Source of the DNA: Pseudokineococcus lusitanus
Lineage (GTDB): Bacteria; Actinomycetota; Actinomycetes; Actinomycetales; Quadrisphaeraceae
DNA: 64,000 bases
Direction of reading: 5' to 3'
Assembly: GCF_003751265.1 (NCBI RefSeq)
Contig: NZ_RJKN01000010.1
Span: 50,297 to 114,296 of the forward strand
The notes under the pieces are model-generated. The model ran no database searches. It was given only the letters and a program-made list of their open reading frames with translations, and was not told the DNA's origin. Made by a program: the position numbers and the translations under genes. Shown piece by piece: positions 53,395-62,266 of the stretch (within the stretch, counting starts at the first letter, position 1; each line of letters opens with the position of its first letter).

Positions 53395-53912
53395 GGCGCG
53401 CCGCCCGTGGTCTCGTGCACGAGCCGGAGGGCGGAGCCCTGCGGCACGTCGAGCACCTCGAGGCCCTCGACGAGCGCGTCGAGCAGCGCCCAGGCGACGC
53501 TGCCGCGGTCGGGCAGGAAGGGCGCGGGGCCGCGGACCTCGACGACGAGCTCGTGGCCGCCGATGGCGAAGGAGGCGTCGAGGAAACCGCCGGGCGTCGC
53601 GGCGGCGCCGAGGACGAGCGAGGCGGCCTCGTCGACGGCCATCCGCACGTCCTCGACGGCGTCGACGGTGACGTCGAGCCGGACGGCGAGCGCCGCGGTC
53701 GTCGTCCGCAGGACCGAGAGGAAGGCCGGGTCGGCGGGGAGCCGCAGCTCCACGCGGGCGCCGGGGGTCAGCACGGCGTCCTGCCCCGACGGCGCGACGC
53801 CGGCGGAGGGGCCGACGTCGCCGTCGGCCGGGGTGCCCGGGGCGGGGGAGAGGTCCACGGTCGGCACGAGGCGGCGCTCGAGCGCACCCGTCCCCTGCTC
53901 CGCCCTGGCCAT
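53391..53912 (-). CDS. RsbW-like anti-sigma factor (HATPase fold)
   Basis: 173 residues. A disordered N-terminal 45 residues is followed by a GHKL ATPase fold: VELRLPADPAFLSVLRTTTA, the N box VEDVRMAVDEAASLVLGA and GHELVVEVRGPAPFLPD. The G-rich ATP lid is poorly conserved, as in mycobacterial UsfX, so kinase activity is uncertain while sigma binding is likely. It overlaps and precedes the SigF-like gene. ATG 53912 has a GCAGGAG site. Confidence 0.85.
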   Translation of the reverse strand: MARAEQGTGALERRLVPTVDLSPAPGTPADGDVGPSAGVAPSGQDAVLTPGARVELRLPADPAFLSVLRTTTAALAVRLDVTVDAVEDVRMAVDEAASLVLGAAATPGGFLDASFAIGGHELVVEVRGPAPFLPDRGSVAWALLDALVEGLEVLDVPQGSALRLVHETTGGAP

Positions 53913-54068
53913 GCGTGCTCCTGCTCGTCCACGAGGGCGGCACCGGGCGTACCGCGACGCCCATCATCCACGCCCGGGGCGCCCCCGACCAGGCTTCGGG
54001 CGGGCTCCGCGCACGCCGGGCGGGCGCCCGTGCGGGAGGGCGTGCGCCGCAACCGGTCGGGGGCGACC

Positions 54069-54092
54069 GACGCCCGCCGGCCGGCGGGCGTC
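54069..54092. terminator. 24-base perfect palindrome, putative terminator
   Basis: GACGCCCGCCGG joined directly to its complement CCGGCGGGCGTC. It lies 59 bases downstream of the FHA-FtsK gene and upstream of the anti-sigma gene. As RNA it would need a 4-base loop. It could also be a protein-binding site. Confidence 0.45.
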
Positions 54093-54150
54093 CGGGGGGG
54101 ACGGTGCCCGCAGACGGCGGCCCGCCCCGTCCCCGGCGTCCTCGCGCGGC

Positions 54151-57100
54151 TCACGGCGGCAGCAGACCACGGCCCGCCCCCGACTGGCCCGGCGGCACGC
54201 CGGACGGGCGGCCCGGCGGGGTGCCGGGAGGTCCGGGGACCGCGACCTGGACCGTGACGACGGCACCCCGACGGACGAGCACGCCCCGGCCGGGCGGCAC
54301 GGGCCCTCGCCTCGGACCGGGGGGCAGGCCGAGGAGCTCGCCGTCGAGCGGACCCACGGCGCCGAGCAGGACGCCGGTCCGGGTCCGCCGCCCGACGGCC
54401 AGCAGCCCGCCGCGGGTGGCGGCGGCGGCGGGCGTCCCCGCGACGACGAGCAGGTCGCCCGGCAGCAGCCCGTCCGGTCCCGTGCCGGCGTCGACGCCGA
54501 CGCCGAGGAGCGAGGTCGCCCACCCGCCCAGCACCTCTGCCTCGGGCGTGCCCGCCAGGAGGTCGGCGTCGTCGACGAGGACGACGAGCGGCACGCCGGG
54601 CGGCCGCGCGGCGACGGCGCGCCGCAGGGCCGTGGGCTCGCCCTGCACCGGCACCACCCGCGACGCGCGCCCCTCCTCCTCGCCGCACGCAGGCCCCTCG
54701 GTCGTCCCGGGCGGCACGGCGGGAAGGCCGGGCAGCGGCCGCCCGAGCACGACGACCGCCGCGCCGCCCCGCAGCGCCGAGCGCCCGAGGACGGCCAGCG
54801 CCGTCGTCCGCCCCGACCCGGCCGGCCCGAGCACGGGCAGGACCGGCGCCTCCTCCGCCGGGTCGAGGCGCAGCGGCCCCGCTGCGGTGCCCCCGGCCCC
54901 GAGGAGCAGCGACCCGTCGCCCGGTCCGAGGTCGAGGCCGAGGTCGAGGAGGCTCCCGTCCTCGACGCGACGGGGGAGCGCCGGCACGCGGACGACGGCG
55001 GGGCCGCCCCGGCGGGGGCGGGGCAGGTCCCGGCCCCCGGCCGGGCGCGCGCCGTCGAGGGCCCGGACGTCCGCGACCTGCACCTCGAGGGGCTCCCGGT
55101 CCGGTCCGTCGTCCCCGCCCGCCCCGGCCGCGGGGAGGTGGACGCCCCGGCCCGGGGGCCCGTCGGTGGCACGCCGCGGCGGGAGGCCCGCGAGGACGGC
55201 GTCGACCGGGTCGGCCACCGCGAGGACGACGCGCTCGCCGACCGCCGCGCTGACGCGGCCGCCGACGACCCGGGGGCCTGCCGTCAGGAGGACGAGGACG
55301 TCCGCCCCCGGGCCCTCGCGCAGCAGCCGCTCGAGGGCGGCGGCGCACGTCCCGCCGTCCTCCTCCTCCCACCGGGACTGCACCGCGTCGTACCCGTCGA
55401 CGACGAGCAGCAAGGTCGGACGAGCCGGTGCACCCGGCGGCCCGGGGGCGTCGGCACGGCGCCGCACGACCTCGTCGAGGAGCACGCCGAGGACGCGGCC
55501 GGCGTGCTCGACGTCGTCCCCCGCCACGACGGAGGCGACGCCGGGCAGCGCGGCCGCGGACCCCAGCTCGCCGCCGGGGTCGACGACGTGGGCGACGACG
55601 ACGTCGGGTCCCGCCGACGCGGCGGCCGCCAGCACCGCCCGGGCCGCCCCGGTCCGCCCCGAGCGGGGGCCGCCGACGACGAGGAGGTGGCCGCGGGCCG
55701 CGAGGTCCCACCCGAGAGGACGCCGGCGCTGGCGGGCCGGCTCGTCGACGAGCCCCCAGCGCAGGACCCGCGGGGCCGACGGGTCGTGCGGTGGCAGCGG
55801 CACGTGCGGGGGCAGGGGGTCGGGCCACGGGCTCGGCGGCACCGGCGCGCCCGTCCGCCGGGCCGCCCCGACGACGGCGGCGACGACGGCGGGCAGGTCG
55901 CCGGCGTCGTCCGCGGGTGGTGCCGCGCCGCCGGCGCGGGCGGCGACGGGGGCGCCGAGGACTTCCACGAGCGGCCCGGCGGTCGCCCGTGCCGACCCGG
56001 AGGCGACCTGGACCTCCTCGAGCGGCCCGCCGCCGGTGCGCCAGAGCGAGCGACCGGGCACGGACGCCGGGAGGTGCGCCGCGTCCCTCGCCTCGACGAC
56101 GTCCCGGGAGTCGAGCTCGTCGCGGACGCGCAGCGCCACGCGGAGGTTGACGTTGGCGGCCATGTCGGGGCCGACGACGCCGGCGGGCCGCTGCGTGGCC
56201 AGCACGAGGTGGAGGCCGAGGGAGCGCCCGACGGCGGCGAGGCGCACGAGCCCGTCGACGAAGTCGGGGAGCTCCTCGGCCAGGACGCGGAACTCGTCGA
56301 CCACGAGGACGAGGCGTCCCAGCGCGGGGTCGCCCGGCCTGCGGGCCCGGCGGTACCCGGCGAGGTCGGCCGCGCCGACCCGCTGCAGGAGGGCCTCGCG
56401 CCGCGCGACCTCGGCGCCCAGCGAGCGCAGGGCGCGCGCGGTGAGCCGGTGGTCGAGGTCGGTGACGAGCCCGAGGACGTGGGGCAGCGACGCCACGGCC
56501 GAGAAGGCCGCCCCGCCCTTGTAGTCGACGAGCACGAAGGACAGGTCCTCGGGCGCGTGGTGCCAGGCGAGCGACGCCACGAGGGTGCGCAGGAGCTCGC
56601 TCTTGCCCGCGCCCGTCGTCCCGGCGACGAGCGCGTGCGGGCCGTCGACGGCGAGGTCGAGCAGGCGCGGGCCGTCGACGCCGGCCCCGACGGGGACAGG
56701 GACGGCGCCGCCGCGCTCCGCGGTGGACCTCCAGGCCCGGGCCACGTCGTCCGGCCCGGCGCCCGGGCGCCCCAGCAGGGACGCCAGCCCGACGTGCCGG
56801 GGGACGCCGCCGCGCCGGGCGTCGGCGGCCACGAGGTGCAGCGGTGCGGCGGCCCGCGCCGCGCGGGCCGCCCGGTCCGTGCCGACCGCGGTCGCCGACC
56901 CGGTGCGCGGGTCGTGGCCGTCGGCGCGCAGGTGGAGGTCCTCGTCGTCGCCGGGCCGCAGGAGCGCCACCGCGCCGCAGCCGGCGGGGACGGCGCCCTC
57001 GTCCGCCACGACGGCCAGGGTGCGGACCCCGGCCGCCGGTCCGCGGCGGACGAGGTCGGCCAGGCCCGGGACGGTCCGCAGGAGGACGGGTGCGTCGAGC

Positions 57101-58644
57101 ACGAGGAGCACCCGGTCGTCGGCCGGCGCGGACGGCGTCGGGGCGGCGAGCCGGTCGGCGGCGGCGGCGAGCAGCCCGGCCACCGCGGCGCGCGCCCGGG
57201 GGCCGTCGGCCGGGACGGCGTCGGGCCCGGCGCACGGCAGCCACCGCGCCCACGCCCACCGGGCGGGGTCGTCGACGAGGACGACGACGCGGACGTCATC
57301 GGGACGGTGCAGCGCCGCCACCTGCAGCAGCACCCACCGCACGGTGCCGGCCGCGGCGGTGGCGGGGCCCACGACGGCGAGGCCCCCGACGGCGTCGAGG
57401 TCGACGACGAGAGGGACGTCGATCAGCACCGGTCGCGAGGTCGTCGTCCGCCCGTCCTCGTCGTCCTCGTCCACGGCCGTGGACGACGGCGCCGTCCCCG
57501 TGCCCGGGGCGACGACGACCGGCGCCCCGCGCGGCCGCACCCAGAGGTCGGGGCCGTCGCCGACGAGGGCGGCGAGCACGTCGGTCGCCCCGGGCACCGC
57601 GCGGCGCAGGGCCTCGGCCTCGGCCGTGACGGCCTCCCGGACGTCCGCGTCCGCGGCCGCCCGCAGGCGGCCGGACCGGGCCACGGCCGCCGCGTGCCGT
57701 CGCCGCCCCGCGCGGCGCTCGACCGAGGTGGTCCCGAGGGCGACGAGCGGCGAGGCCAGCCCCACGAGCAGGGCCCACGGGCTCCACAGCAGCGCCATGG
57801 GCACGGCGAGCACGAGCGGGAGGAGGGCGGGCAGCCAGGCGGTGCGGGGCGGCTCCGGCGGCGTCGGCCGGGCGGGCCGGGTCCGACGTCGCACCGGGGG
57901 AGCGGCGGGCGGCGGCGGGCCGGGGGTGACGGGCCGGCCGCCGCGGCCGTCCCACCGCAGGGGTCGTGAGGGCGTCCCCCCGAGGCGCAGCTCGACGGTC
58001 GAGCCGCCCAGCCGCAGGCGCGCCCCGGGGCCCACGGCGACGGCGCCCGGCTCCGCCCGCCCCCCGCCGGCCGCCGGGGCGGGCGTCGCGGTGCCGTTCG
58101 CGGACCCGAGGTCGGTCGCCGTCGTGCCGTCGCGCCGGACGTCGACGGCCAGGTGCCGCCGCGACACGAGCGGGTCGTCGAGGACGACGTCGGCCGCGGG
58201 GGACCGGCCCACGACGTGGCGGCCCGCGCCGAGGGGGACGACGGCGCCCGCGTCCGGACCGGCGACGACGTGCAGCACGAGCGCCGCCGTGCGCGGCGGC
58301 GCCGGCGGTCGCGCGGACGCGGCCGCCGCCCGCCGGACCAGCACGGCACCGCGGACGAGGGGCGGCAGGCCCACCACCTCGTCGCCGTGGAGGGCCTCGC
58401 CCCCGCACCACCACCGGACGGCACCGGCCGCTCCCGTGCCCGGGCCGCGCGCGTCGAGGAGCGCGGCGAGGTCGTCGACGACCTCCCGCAGCCGACGGGG
58501 GACGTCCCCGTCGCCGGGGGCCCGCAGCAGGACGTCCACCGCGGGGCCCGCGGCGCCGGGGCGGGCGTCGTCGCGCACCGTGAGGAGGACGGCGCCGTCC
58601 CCGTCCGCCGCCTGCCCGTGGCCCTGCCCGTCGTCGTCCCGCAC
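54151..58644 (-). CDS. FHA domain plus FtsK/SpoIIIE (EccC/EssC-like) ATPase
   Basis: 1497 residues. An FHA domain lies at about 122-220 (RHVVGRSPAADVVLDDPLVS, RRHLAVDV, DLGSANGT), so it should bind a phosphothreonine. Two adjacent transmembrane helices are at about 268-306. Three P-loop modules follow: near 675 VAGTTGAGKSELLRTLVASL with Walker B FVLVDYKGG, near 990 GGPRSGRTG, near 1270 GPAGSGRTT; only the first has the classical Lys. FtsK-type VVDEFRVLAEELPDFVDGLV and ATQRPAGVVGPDMAANVNLR support DNA-translocase or type VII secretion ancestry. No WXG100 protein is nearby. GTG 58644 is supported by CAGGGT 7 bases upstream. Divergent from the Tad pilus operon. Confidence 0.85.
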   Translation of the reverse strand: MRDDDGQGHGQAADGDGAVLLTVRDDARPGAAGPAVDVLLRAPGDGDVPRRLREVVDDLAALLDARGPGTGAAGAVRWWCGGEALHGDEVVGLPPLVRGAVLVRRAAAASARPPAPPRTAALVLHVVAGPDAGAVVPLGAGRHVVGRSPAADVVLDDPLVSRRHLAVDVRRDGTTATDLGSANGTATPAPAAGGGRAEPGAVAVGPGARLRLGGSTVELRLGGTPSRPLRWDGRGGRPVTPGPPPPAAPPVRRRTRPARPTPPEPPRTAWLPALLPLVLAVPMALLWSPWALLVGLASPLVALGTTSVERRAGRRRHAAAVARSGRLRAAADADVREAVTAEAEALRRAVPGATDVLAALVGDGPDLWVRPRGAPVVVAPGTGTAPSSTAVDEDDEDGRTTTSRPVLIDVPLVVDLDAVGGLAVVGPATAAAGTVRWVLLQVAALHRPDDVRVVVLVDDPARWAWARWLPCAGPDAVPADGPRARAAVAGLLAAAADRLAAPTPSAPADDRVLLVLDAPVLLRTVPGLADLVRRGPAAGVRTLAVVADEGAVPAGCGAVALLRPGDDEDLHLRADGHDPRTGSATAVGTDRAARAARAAAPLHLVAADARRGGVPRHVGLASLLGRPGAGPDDVARAWRSTAERGGAVPVPVGAGVDGPRLLDLAVDGPHALVAGTTGAGKSELLRTLVASLAWHHAPEDLSFVLVDYKGGAAFSAVASLPHVLGLVTDLDHRLTARALRSLGAEVARREALLQRVGAADLAGYRRARRPGDPALGRLVLVVDEFRVLAEELPDFVDGLVRLAAVGRSLGLHLVLATQRPAGVVGPDMAANVNLRVALRVRDELDSRDVVEARDAAHLPASVPGRSLWRTGGGPLEEVQVASGSARATAGPLVEVLGAPVAARAGGAAPPADDAGDLPAVVAAVVGAARRTGAPVPPSPWPDPLPPHVPLPPHDPSAPRVLRWGLVDEPARQRRRPLGWDLAARGHLLVVGGPRSGRTGAARAVLAAAASAGPDVVVAHVVDPGGELGSAAALPGVASVVAGDDVEHAGRVLGVLLDEVVRRRADAPGPPGAPARPTLLLVVDGYDAVQSRWEEEDGGTCAAALERLLREGPGADVLVLLTAGPRVVGGRVSAAVGERVVLAVADPVDAVLAGLPPRRATDGPPGRGVHLPAAGAGGDDGPDREPLEVQVADVRALDGARPAGGRDLPRPRRGGPAVVRVPALPRRVEDGSLLDLGLDLGPGDGSLLLGAGGTAAGPLRLDPAEEAPVLPVLGPAGSGRTTALAVLGRSALRGGAAVVVLGRPLPGLPAVPPGTTEGPACGEEEGRASRVVPVQGEPTALRRAVAARPPGVPLVVLVDDADLLAGTPEAEVLGGWATSLLGVGVDAGTGPDGLLPGDLLVVAGTPAAAATRGGLLAVGRRTRTGVLLGAVGPLDGELLGLPPGPRRGPVPPGRGVLVRRGAVVTVQVAVPGPPGTPPGRPSGVPPGQSGAGRGLLPP

Positions 58645-58651
58645 GGTGCCG

Positions 58652-58657
58652 ACCCTG
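58652..58657 (-). promoter_or_regulatory. candidate -10 element (CAGGGT) of the FHA-FtsK gene
   Basis: On the reverse strand CAGGGT ends 7 bases before GTG 58644. Confidence 0.4.
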
Positions 58658-58780
58658 GCCGCCGTCGGGCCGCCGCGGGGACGCCGTCCACAGCTGTGGA
58701 CGGCGGTCCTGCGGACGGCGGGGACGTGCGCATCATCCGTCCGGGCGGGGAAAGCCCCCGTCCGTGGTGCGGCGTCCTGC

Positions 58781-58786
58781 CTAGCG
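58781..58786 (+). promoter_or_regulatory. candidate -10 element (TAGCGT) of the Tad pilus operon
   Basis: TAGCGT lies 96 bases before the cpaF GTG in the divergent gap and matches TAnnnT; the same hexamer precedes the gene at 38404. No -35 is recognised. Confidence 0.35.
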
Positions 58787-58882
58787 TGGCGGAGCGCGCC
58801 CGGGACGACGTCGTCCCGCCGGTGCCGCCGGTCCGCCGGCCGGCCGCGCGACGACCCGCGGGGGCGGAGGACGGGGGACGGG

Positions 58883-60103
58883 GTGGACGCGGTCGCCATC
58901 GTCGAGGACGAGGTCCGCGAGCTCGTGCGCCGTCGCGGGCTCGACCCGGACCGCGAGCCGTCGCGCCTGCGCAGCCTCGTCGAGGACGTCGTGGCGGACT
59001 ACGACGAGCGCTCCCTGCTGGGGACGCTGCCGCCGCTCCCCGGCGCGGGCGTGGTCAAAGCGGTCCTCGACGCCGTCGGGGGCCTGGGCCCGCTGCAGGA
59101 GCACCTCGACGACCCGGAGGTCGAGGAGATCTGGATCAACGAGCCGGGCAAGGTCTTCGTCGCCCGGCACGGGCGGCCCGAGCTGACGACGACGATCCTC
59201 ACCGCCGAGCGGGTGGCCGACCTCGTCGAGCGGATGCTCAAGCCCTCGGGGCGACGGGTGGACCTCAGCTCGCCCTTCGTCGACGCCAGCCTCCCCGACG
59301 GGAGCCGGCTCCACGTCGTCATCCCTGACGTCACGCGGCGGCACTGGGCGGTCAACATCCGCAAGTTCGTCGTCCGGGCGGACCGGCTCGAGGACCTCGT
59401 CGCGCTCGGGACGTTGACGGCGCGCGCCGCGGCCTTCCTCGAGGCCGCGGTGCACGCGGGCCTCAACGTGCTCGTCAGCGGCGGCACGCAGGCGGGCAAG
59501 ACCACCCTGCTCAACTGCCTGGCCGCGGCCGTCCCGCCGCGCTCGCGCGTCGTGACGTGCGAGGAGGTGTTCGAGCTCAAGGTGCCGCTGCGGGACGTCG
59601 TCGGGCTCCAGTGCCGCCAGCCGAGCCTCGAGGGCACGGGCGAGATCCCGCTGCGCCGCCTCGTCAAGGAGGCCCTGCGCATGCGCCCCGACCGCCTCGT
59701 GGTCGGCGAGGTGCGGCAGGAGGAGAGCCTCGACCTGCTCATCGCCCTCAACAGCGGACTGCCGGGCATGGCGACGCTGCACGCCAACAGCGCCCGCGAG
59801 GCCGTGGCGAAGATGTGCACGCTGCCGCTGCTCGCGGGCGAGAACGTCAGCAGCCGCTTCGTCGTCCCCACCGTGGCCGCGAGCGTCGACCTCGTCGTCC
59901 ACGTGGCCCTCGACCGGGACGGGCGCCGCGCCGTCCGCGAGGTCGTCGCGGTACCGGGGCGGGTCGAGGAGGGCGTCGTCGAGGTCGCCGACGTCTTCAC
60001 GACGGCGGGCGGCGTCCTCGTGCGGGCGGACGGCTTCCCGCCGCACGCCGACCGCTTCGAGCGCGCGGGGCACGACCTGGCCGCCCTCCTCGGGGACGGC
60101 TGA
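58883..60103 (+). CDS. cpaF: CpaF/TadA-type pilus assembly ATPase
   Basis: 406 residues. It would power assembly of a Tad/Flp pilus as a hexameric cytosolic ATPase. VEEIWINEPGKVFVARHGRP and RRVDLSSPFVDASLPDGSRL are the N-terminal CpaF signatures; LNVLVSGGTQAGKTTLLNCL is Walker A; RVVTCEEVFELKVPLRDVVG is the Asp box; ALRMRPDRLVVGEVRQEES is Walker B; and MATLHANSAREAVAKMCT is the His box. GTG 58883 follows a GGGGGA site. It leads a tight cluster with tadB starting 2 bases after its stop. Confidence 0.94.
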   Translation: MDAVAIVEDEVRELVRRRGLDPDREPSRLRSLVEDVVADYDERSLLGTLPPLPGAGVVKAVLDAVGGLGPLQEHLDDPEVEEIWINEPGKVFVARHGRPELTTTILTAERVADLVERMLKPSGRRVDLSSPFVDASLPDGSRLHVVIPDVTRRHWAVNIRKFVVRADRLEDLVALGTLTARAAAFLEAAVHAGLNVLVSGGTQAGKTTLLNCLAAAVPPRSRVVTCEEVFELKVPLRDVVGLQCRQPSLEGTGEIPLRRLVKEALRMRPDRLVVGEVRQEESLDLLIALNSGLPGMATLHANSAREAVAKMCTLPLLAGENVSSRFVVPTVAASVDLVVHVALDRDGRRAVREVVAVPGRVEEGVVEVADVFTTAGGVLVRADGFPPHADRFERAGHDLAALLGDG

Positions 60104-60104
60104 G

Positions 60105-60968
60105 GTGGGCGCCGCGGTCGGGCTCGTCGGGGGCGCGGGCCTGTTCTGCCTGTGGTGGGCCTGCTGGGTCCCCGACCCCGACCGTGCACCACGGCCGCCC
60201 TCGCGCCGGCTGCAGCTCCTGCGCGACGACCTCGTCCAGGCCGGGATGCCGGGCGTCGGCCCGGCGTCGCTCGCGGGGGCGTCCGTCGTCGCCGCGCTCC
60301 TCGTCGCGCTCGGTGTGGGCGTGGCGTCGGGCTCGGGCGTCGTGGGCGCGGCCTTCGGGCTGCTCGCCGCCGCGGGCCCGACCACGCTCGTCCGCTCGCG
60401 GGCCCGGCGCCGGCGCACGAGCACGCGCGAGCAGTGGCCCGAGGCCGTCGACCACCTGACGTCCGGCATTCGCGCCGGCCTGTCGCTGCCGGAGGCCCTC
60501 GGCCAGCTCGCGGTCCGCGGGCCGGCGGAGCTGCGCCCGGCCTTCGCGGCCTTCGCCGAGGACTACCGCGCGAGCGGCCGCCTCGGCGACTGCCTCGACC
60601 GGCTGAAGGAGGCGCTCGCCGACCCGGTGGCCGACCGGATCGTCGAGGCCCTCCGCCTCACCCGGGAGGTCGGCGGGAGCGACCTCGGGCGTCTGCTGCG
60701 GACCCTGTCGGCCTTCCTGCGCGAGGACGCGCGGACCCGCTCCGAGCTCGAGGCCCGGCAGAGCTGGACCGTCAACGGGGCCCGGCTCGCCGTCGCCGCG
60801 CCGTGGCTGGTCCTGGCGCTGCTGGCGTCGCGGCCCGAGGCGGTCGCCGCCTACGACTCGGCCACCGGCGCCGGCGTCCTGCTCGCCGGCCTGGCGGCCA
60901 GCGTCGTCGCCTACCGGCTGATGGTGCGGATCGGCCGGCTGCCCGACGAGCAGCGGGTGCTGCGGTGA
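60105..60968 (+). CDS. tadB: TadB-like inner-membrane pilus assembly protein
   Basis: 287 residues with the type II secretion F fold: an N-terminal helix (GLVGGAGLFCLWWACWVP), a pair of helices (GASVVAALLVALGVGVASGS, GVVGAAFGLLAAAGPTTLV), the cytosolic part with EAVDHLTSGIRAGLSLPEAL, EALRLTREVGGSDLGRLLRT, and a C-terminal pair (RLAVAAPWLVLALLASRPEA, GVLLAGLAASVVAYRLMV). It would form the membrane platform with TadC. GTG 60105 is immediately after the cpaF stop; tadC overlaps its end as GTGA. Confidence 0.88.
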   Translation: MGAAVGLVGGAGLFCLWWACWVPDPDRAPRPPSRRLQLLRDDLVQAGMPGVGPASLAGASVVAALLVALGVGVASGSGVVGAAFGLLAAAGPTTLVRSRARRRRTSTREQWPEAVDHLTSGIRAGLSLPEALGQLAVRGPAELRPAFAAFAEDYRASGRLGDCLDRLKEALADPVADRIVEALRLTREVGGSDLGRLLRTLSAFLREDARTRSELEARQSWTVNGARLAVAAPWLVLALLASRPEAVAAYDSATGAGVLLAGLAASVVAYRLMVRIGRLPDEQRVLR

Positions 60969-61915
60969 GCGCGGGCGCGGAGGTCTGGTCCTGGGGCGGC
61001 GCGGGGCTGGGGCTCGTCGGTGGCCTGGGGCTGTGGCTCGCGCTGGTGCGCCTGCCGTTCCTGCGCCGGACGTCGGTCGAGGACCGCGTCGCCCCGTACG
61101 TCCGCGACGCGGTGCCGCCGTCACGCCTGCTGCGGGAGGACCCCTCGCGCGGACCGCTCGTCGTCGTCGAGCGGCTGCTCGCCCCGGTGATGGCCGACGC
61201 GGTCCGCGCCGTCGAGCGGGTCCTCGGGGGCCGGGCGGGCGTGCGACGGCGGCTCGACCAGCTCGGCCGCCGCACGAGCGTGGAGGAGTTCCGCGCGCAG
61301 CAGGTGGTCTGGGGCATCGGCGGGCTCGCCGCGGGCGGCGCCGCGGCCGCGCTCCTCGCGGCGTCGCGCGGGGCCGCCGTCGTGCCGCTGGTCCTCCTCG
61401 TGCTGCTGGGCGGCGCGGGAGGCGTCCTCCTGTGCGACTGGTGGCTCACCCGCGCCGTGCGTCGCCGGGAGGAGCGGATGACCGCCGAGTTCCCCACGGT
61501 GGCCGAGCTGCTCGCCCTGTCGGTGAGCGCGGGCGAGGGCGCGGTCGGGGCGCTGGAGCGGGTCGCGCGGACCTGCGCGGGCGAGCTGAGCGGCGAGCTG
61601 CGGCGCACGCTCGCCGAGGCCCGGGCGGGGGCGTCGCTCGTCCAGGCGCTGCAGGGCATGGCCGACCGCACGAGCCTGCCCGGCCTGGCGCGCTTCGTCG
61701 ACGGGGTCGCCGTGGCCGTCGAGCGCGGCACGCCGCTCGCCGAGGTGCTCCGCGCGCAGGCGCAGGACGCCCGTGACGAGGGCCGCCGGGCGCTCATGGA
61801 ACGGGGCGGCAAGCAGGAGGTGGCGATGATGGTGCCCGTCGTCTTCCTCGTGCTGCCGGTCACCGTCGTCTTCGCCGTCTACCCCGGGCTCGCCGTCCTG
61901 AGGCTCGGCCTGTGA
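60965..61915 (+). CDS. tadC: TadC-like inner-membrane pilus assembly protein
   Basis: 316 residues, also of the T2SF fold. A long N-terminal membrane segment (GAGLGLVGGLGLWLALVRLP) and central pair (VVWGIGGLAAGGAAAALLAA, AVVPLVLLVLLGGAGGVLLC) precede the cytosolic domain with FPTVAELLALSVSAGEGAVG and ALQGMADRTSLPGLARFVDG, then MMVPVVFLVLPVTVVFAVYP. The pairing TadB/TadC is standard for Tad systems. Start GTG 60965 overlaps tadB by four bases. Confidence 0.88.
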   Translation: MSAGAEVWSWGGAGLGLVGGLGLWLALVRLPFLRRTSVEDRVAPYVRDAVPPSRLLREDPSRGPLVVVERLLAPVMADAVRAVERVLGGRAGVRRRLDQLGRRTSVEEFRAQQVVWGIGGLAAGGAAAALLAASRGAAVVPLVLLVLLGGAGGVLLCDWWLTRAVRRREERMTAEFPTVAELLALSVSAGEGAVGALERVARTCAGELSGELRRTLAEARAGASLVQALQGMADRTSLPGLARFVDGVAVAVERGTPLAEVLRAQAQDARDEGRRALMERGGKQEVAMMVPVVFLVLPVTVVFAVYPGLAVLRLGL

Positions 61916-62008
61916 CCCGCCGACCGACCCGGCCCCGGCACGTGCGCCTCCGGGCCCGCCGGCGCCGCCCGACCTGCACCGGACGTCCGACACGACGAGG
62001 GGACCGCC

Positions 62009-62266
62009 ATGAGCACGACGACCACGCGAGGGACCGCACGAGCCGCGCGACGGGGGAGGAGGGGCGCCGCGGCGGCCGCCGCGCTGCCGGGCCGGGCGGT
62101 GGGACGGTGCCGGGCCGTCCTCCGGGGCGACCGCGGGGACGTGCCGGGCTGGGTGATGGTGACCCTCATGACGGCGGGGCTCGTCGTCGCGCTGTGGGCG
62201 GTGGCGGGGCCCCGCCTGGCCCAGGTGTTCAACGCGGCGATGGACCGGGTCCTCGCCGGCGGCTGA
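62009..62266 (+). CDS. Flp-like small pilin or pilin-like protein
   Basis: 85 residues. A basic leader of about 40 residues precedes RGDVPGWVMVTLMTAGLVVA and LWAVAGPRLAQVFNAAMDRV. The hydrophobic helix after a Gly-Trp turn, and the small C-terminal tail, are those of the Flp-type actinobacterial pilin-like group I recall in this operon position. The processing site is not clear, and no prepilin peptidase (TadV) gene is in the window. ATG 62009 has a GAGGGGA site. A longer frame from 61912 spans this gene but is a shadow. Confidence 0.72.
   Translation: MSTTTTRGTARAARRGRRGAAAAAALPGRAVGRCRAVLRGDRGDVPGWVMVTLMTAGLVVALWAVAGPRLAQVFNAAMDRVLAGG

Noticed and set aside
52453..57969. 1838-codon forward ORF across sigma, anti-sigma and FtsK genes
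   Set aside because: Runs antisense to three recognised genes in different frames and shows no domain; stop-free frames are expected at this GC content.
61912..62262. GTG 61912 as start of the TadE-like gene, overlapping the tadC stop
   Set aside because: It would add 117 residues read in another frame over the recognised pilin gene; the added sequence is Arg/Gly-rich without motif.
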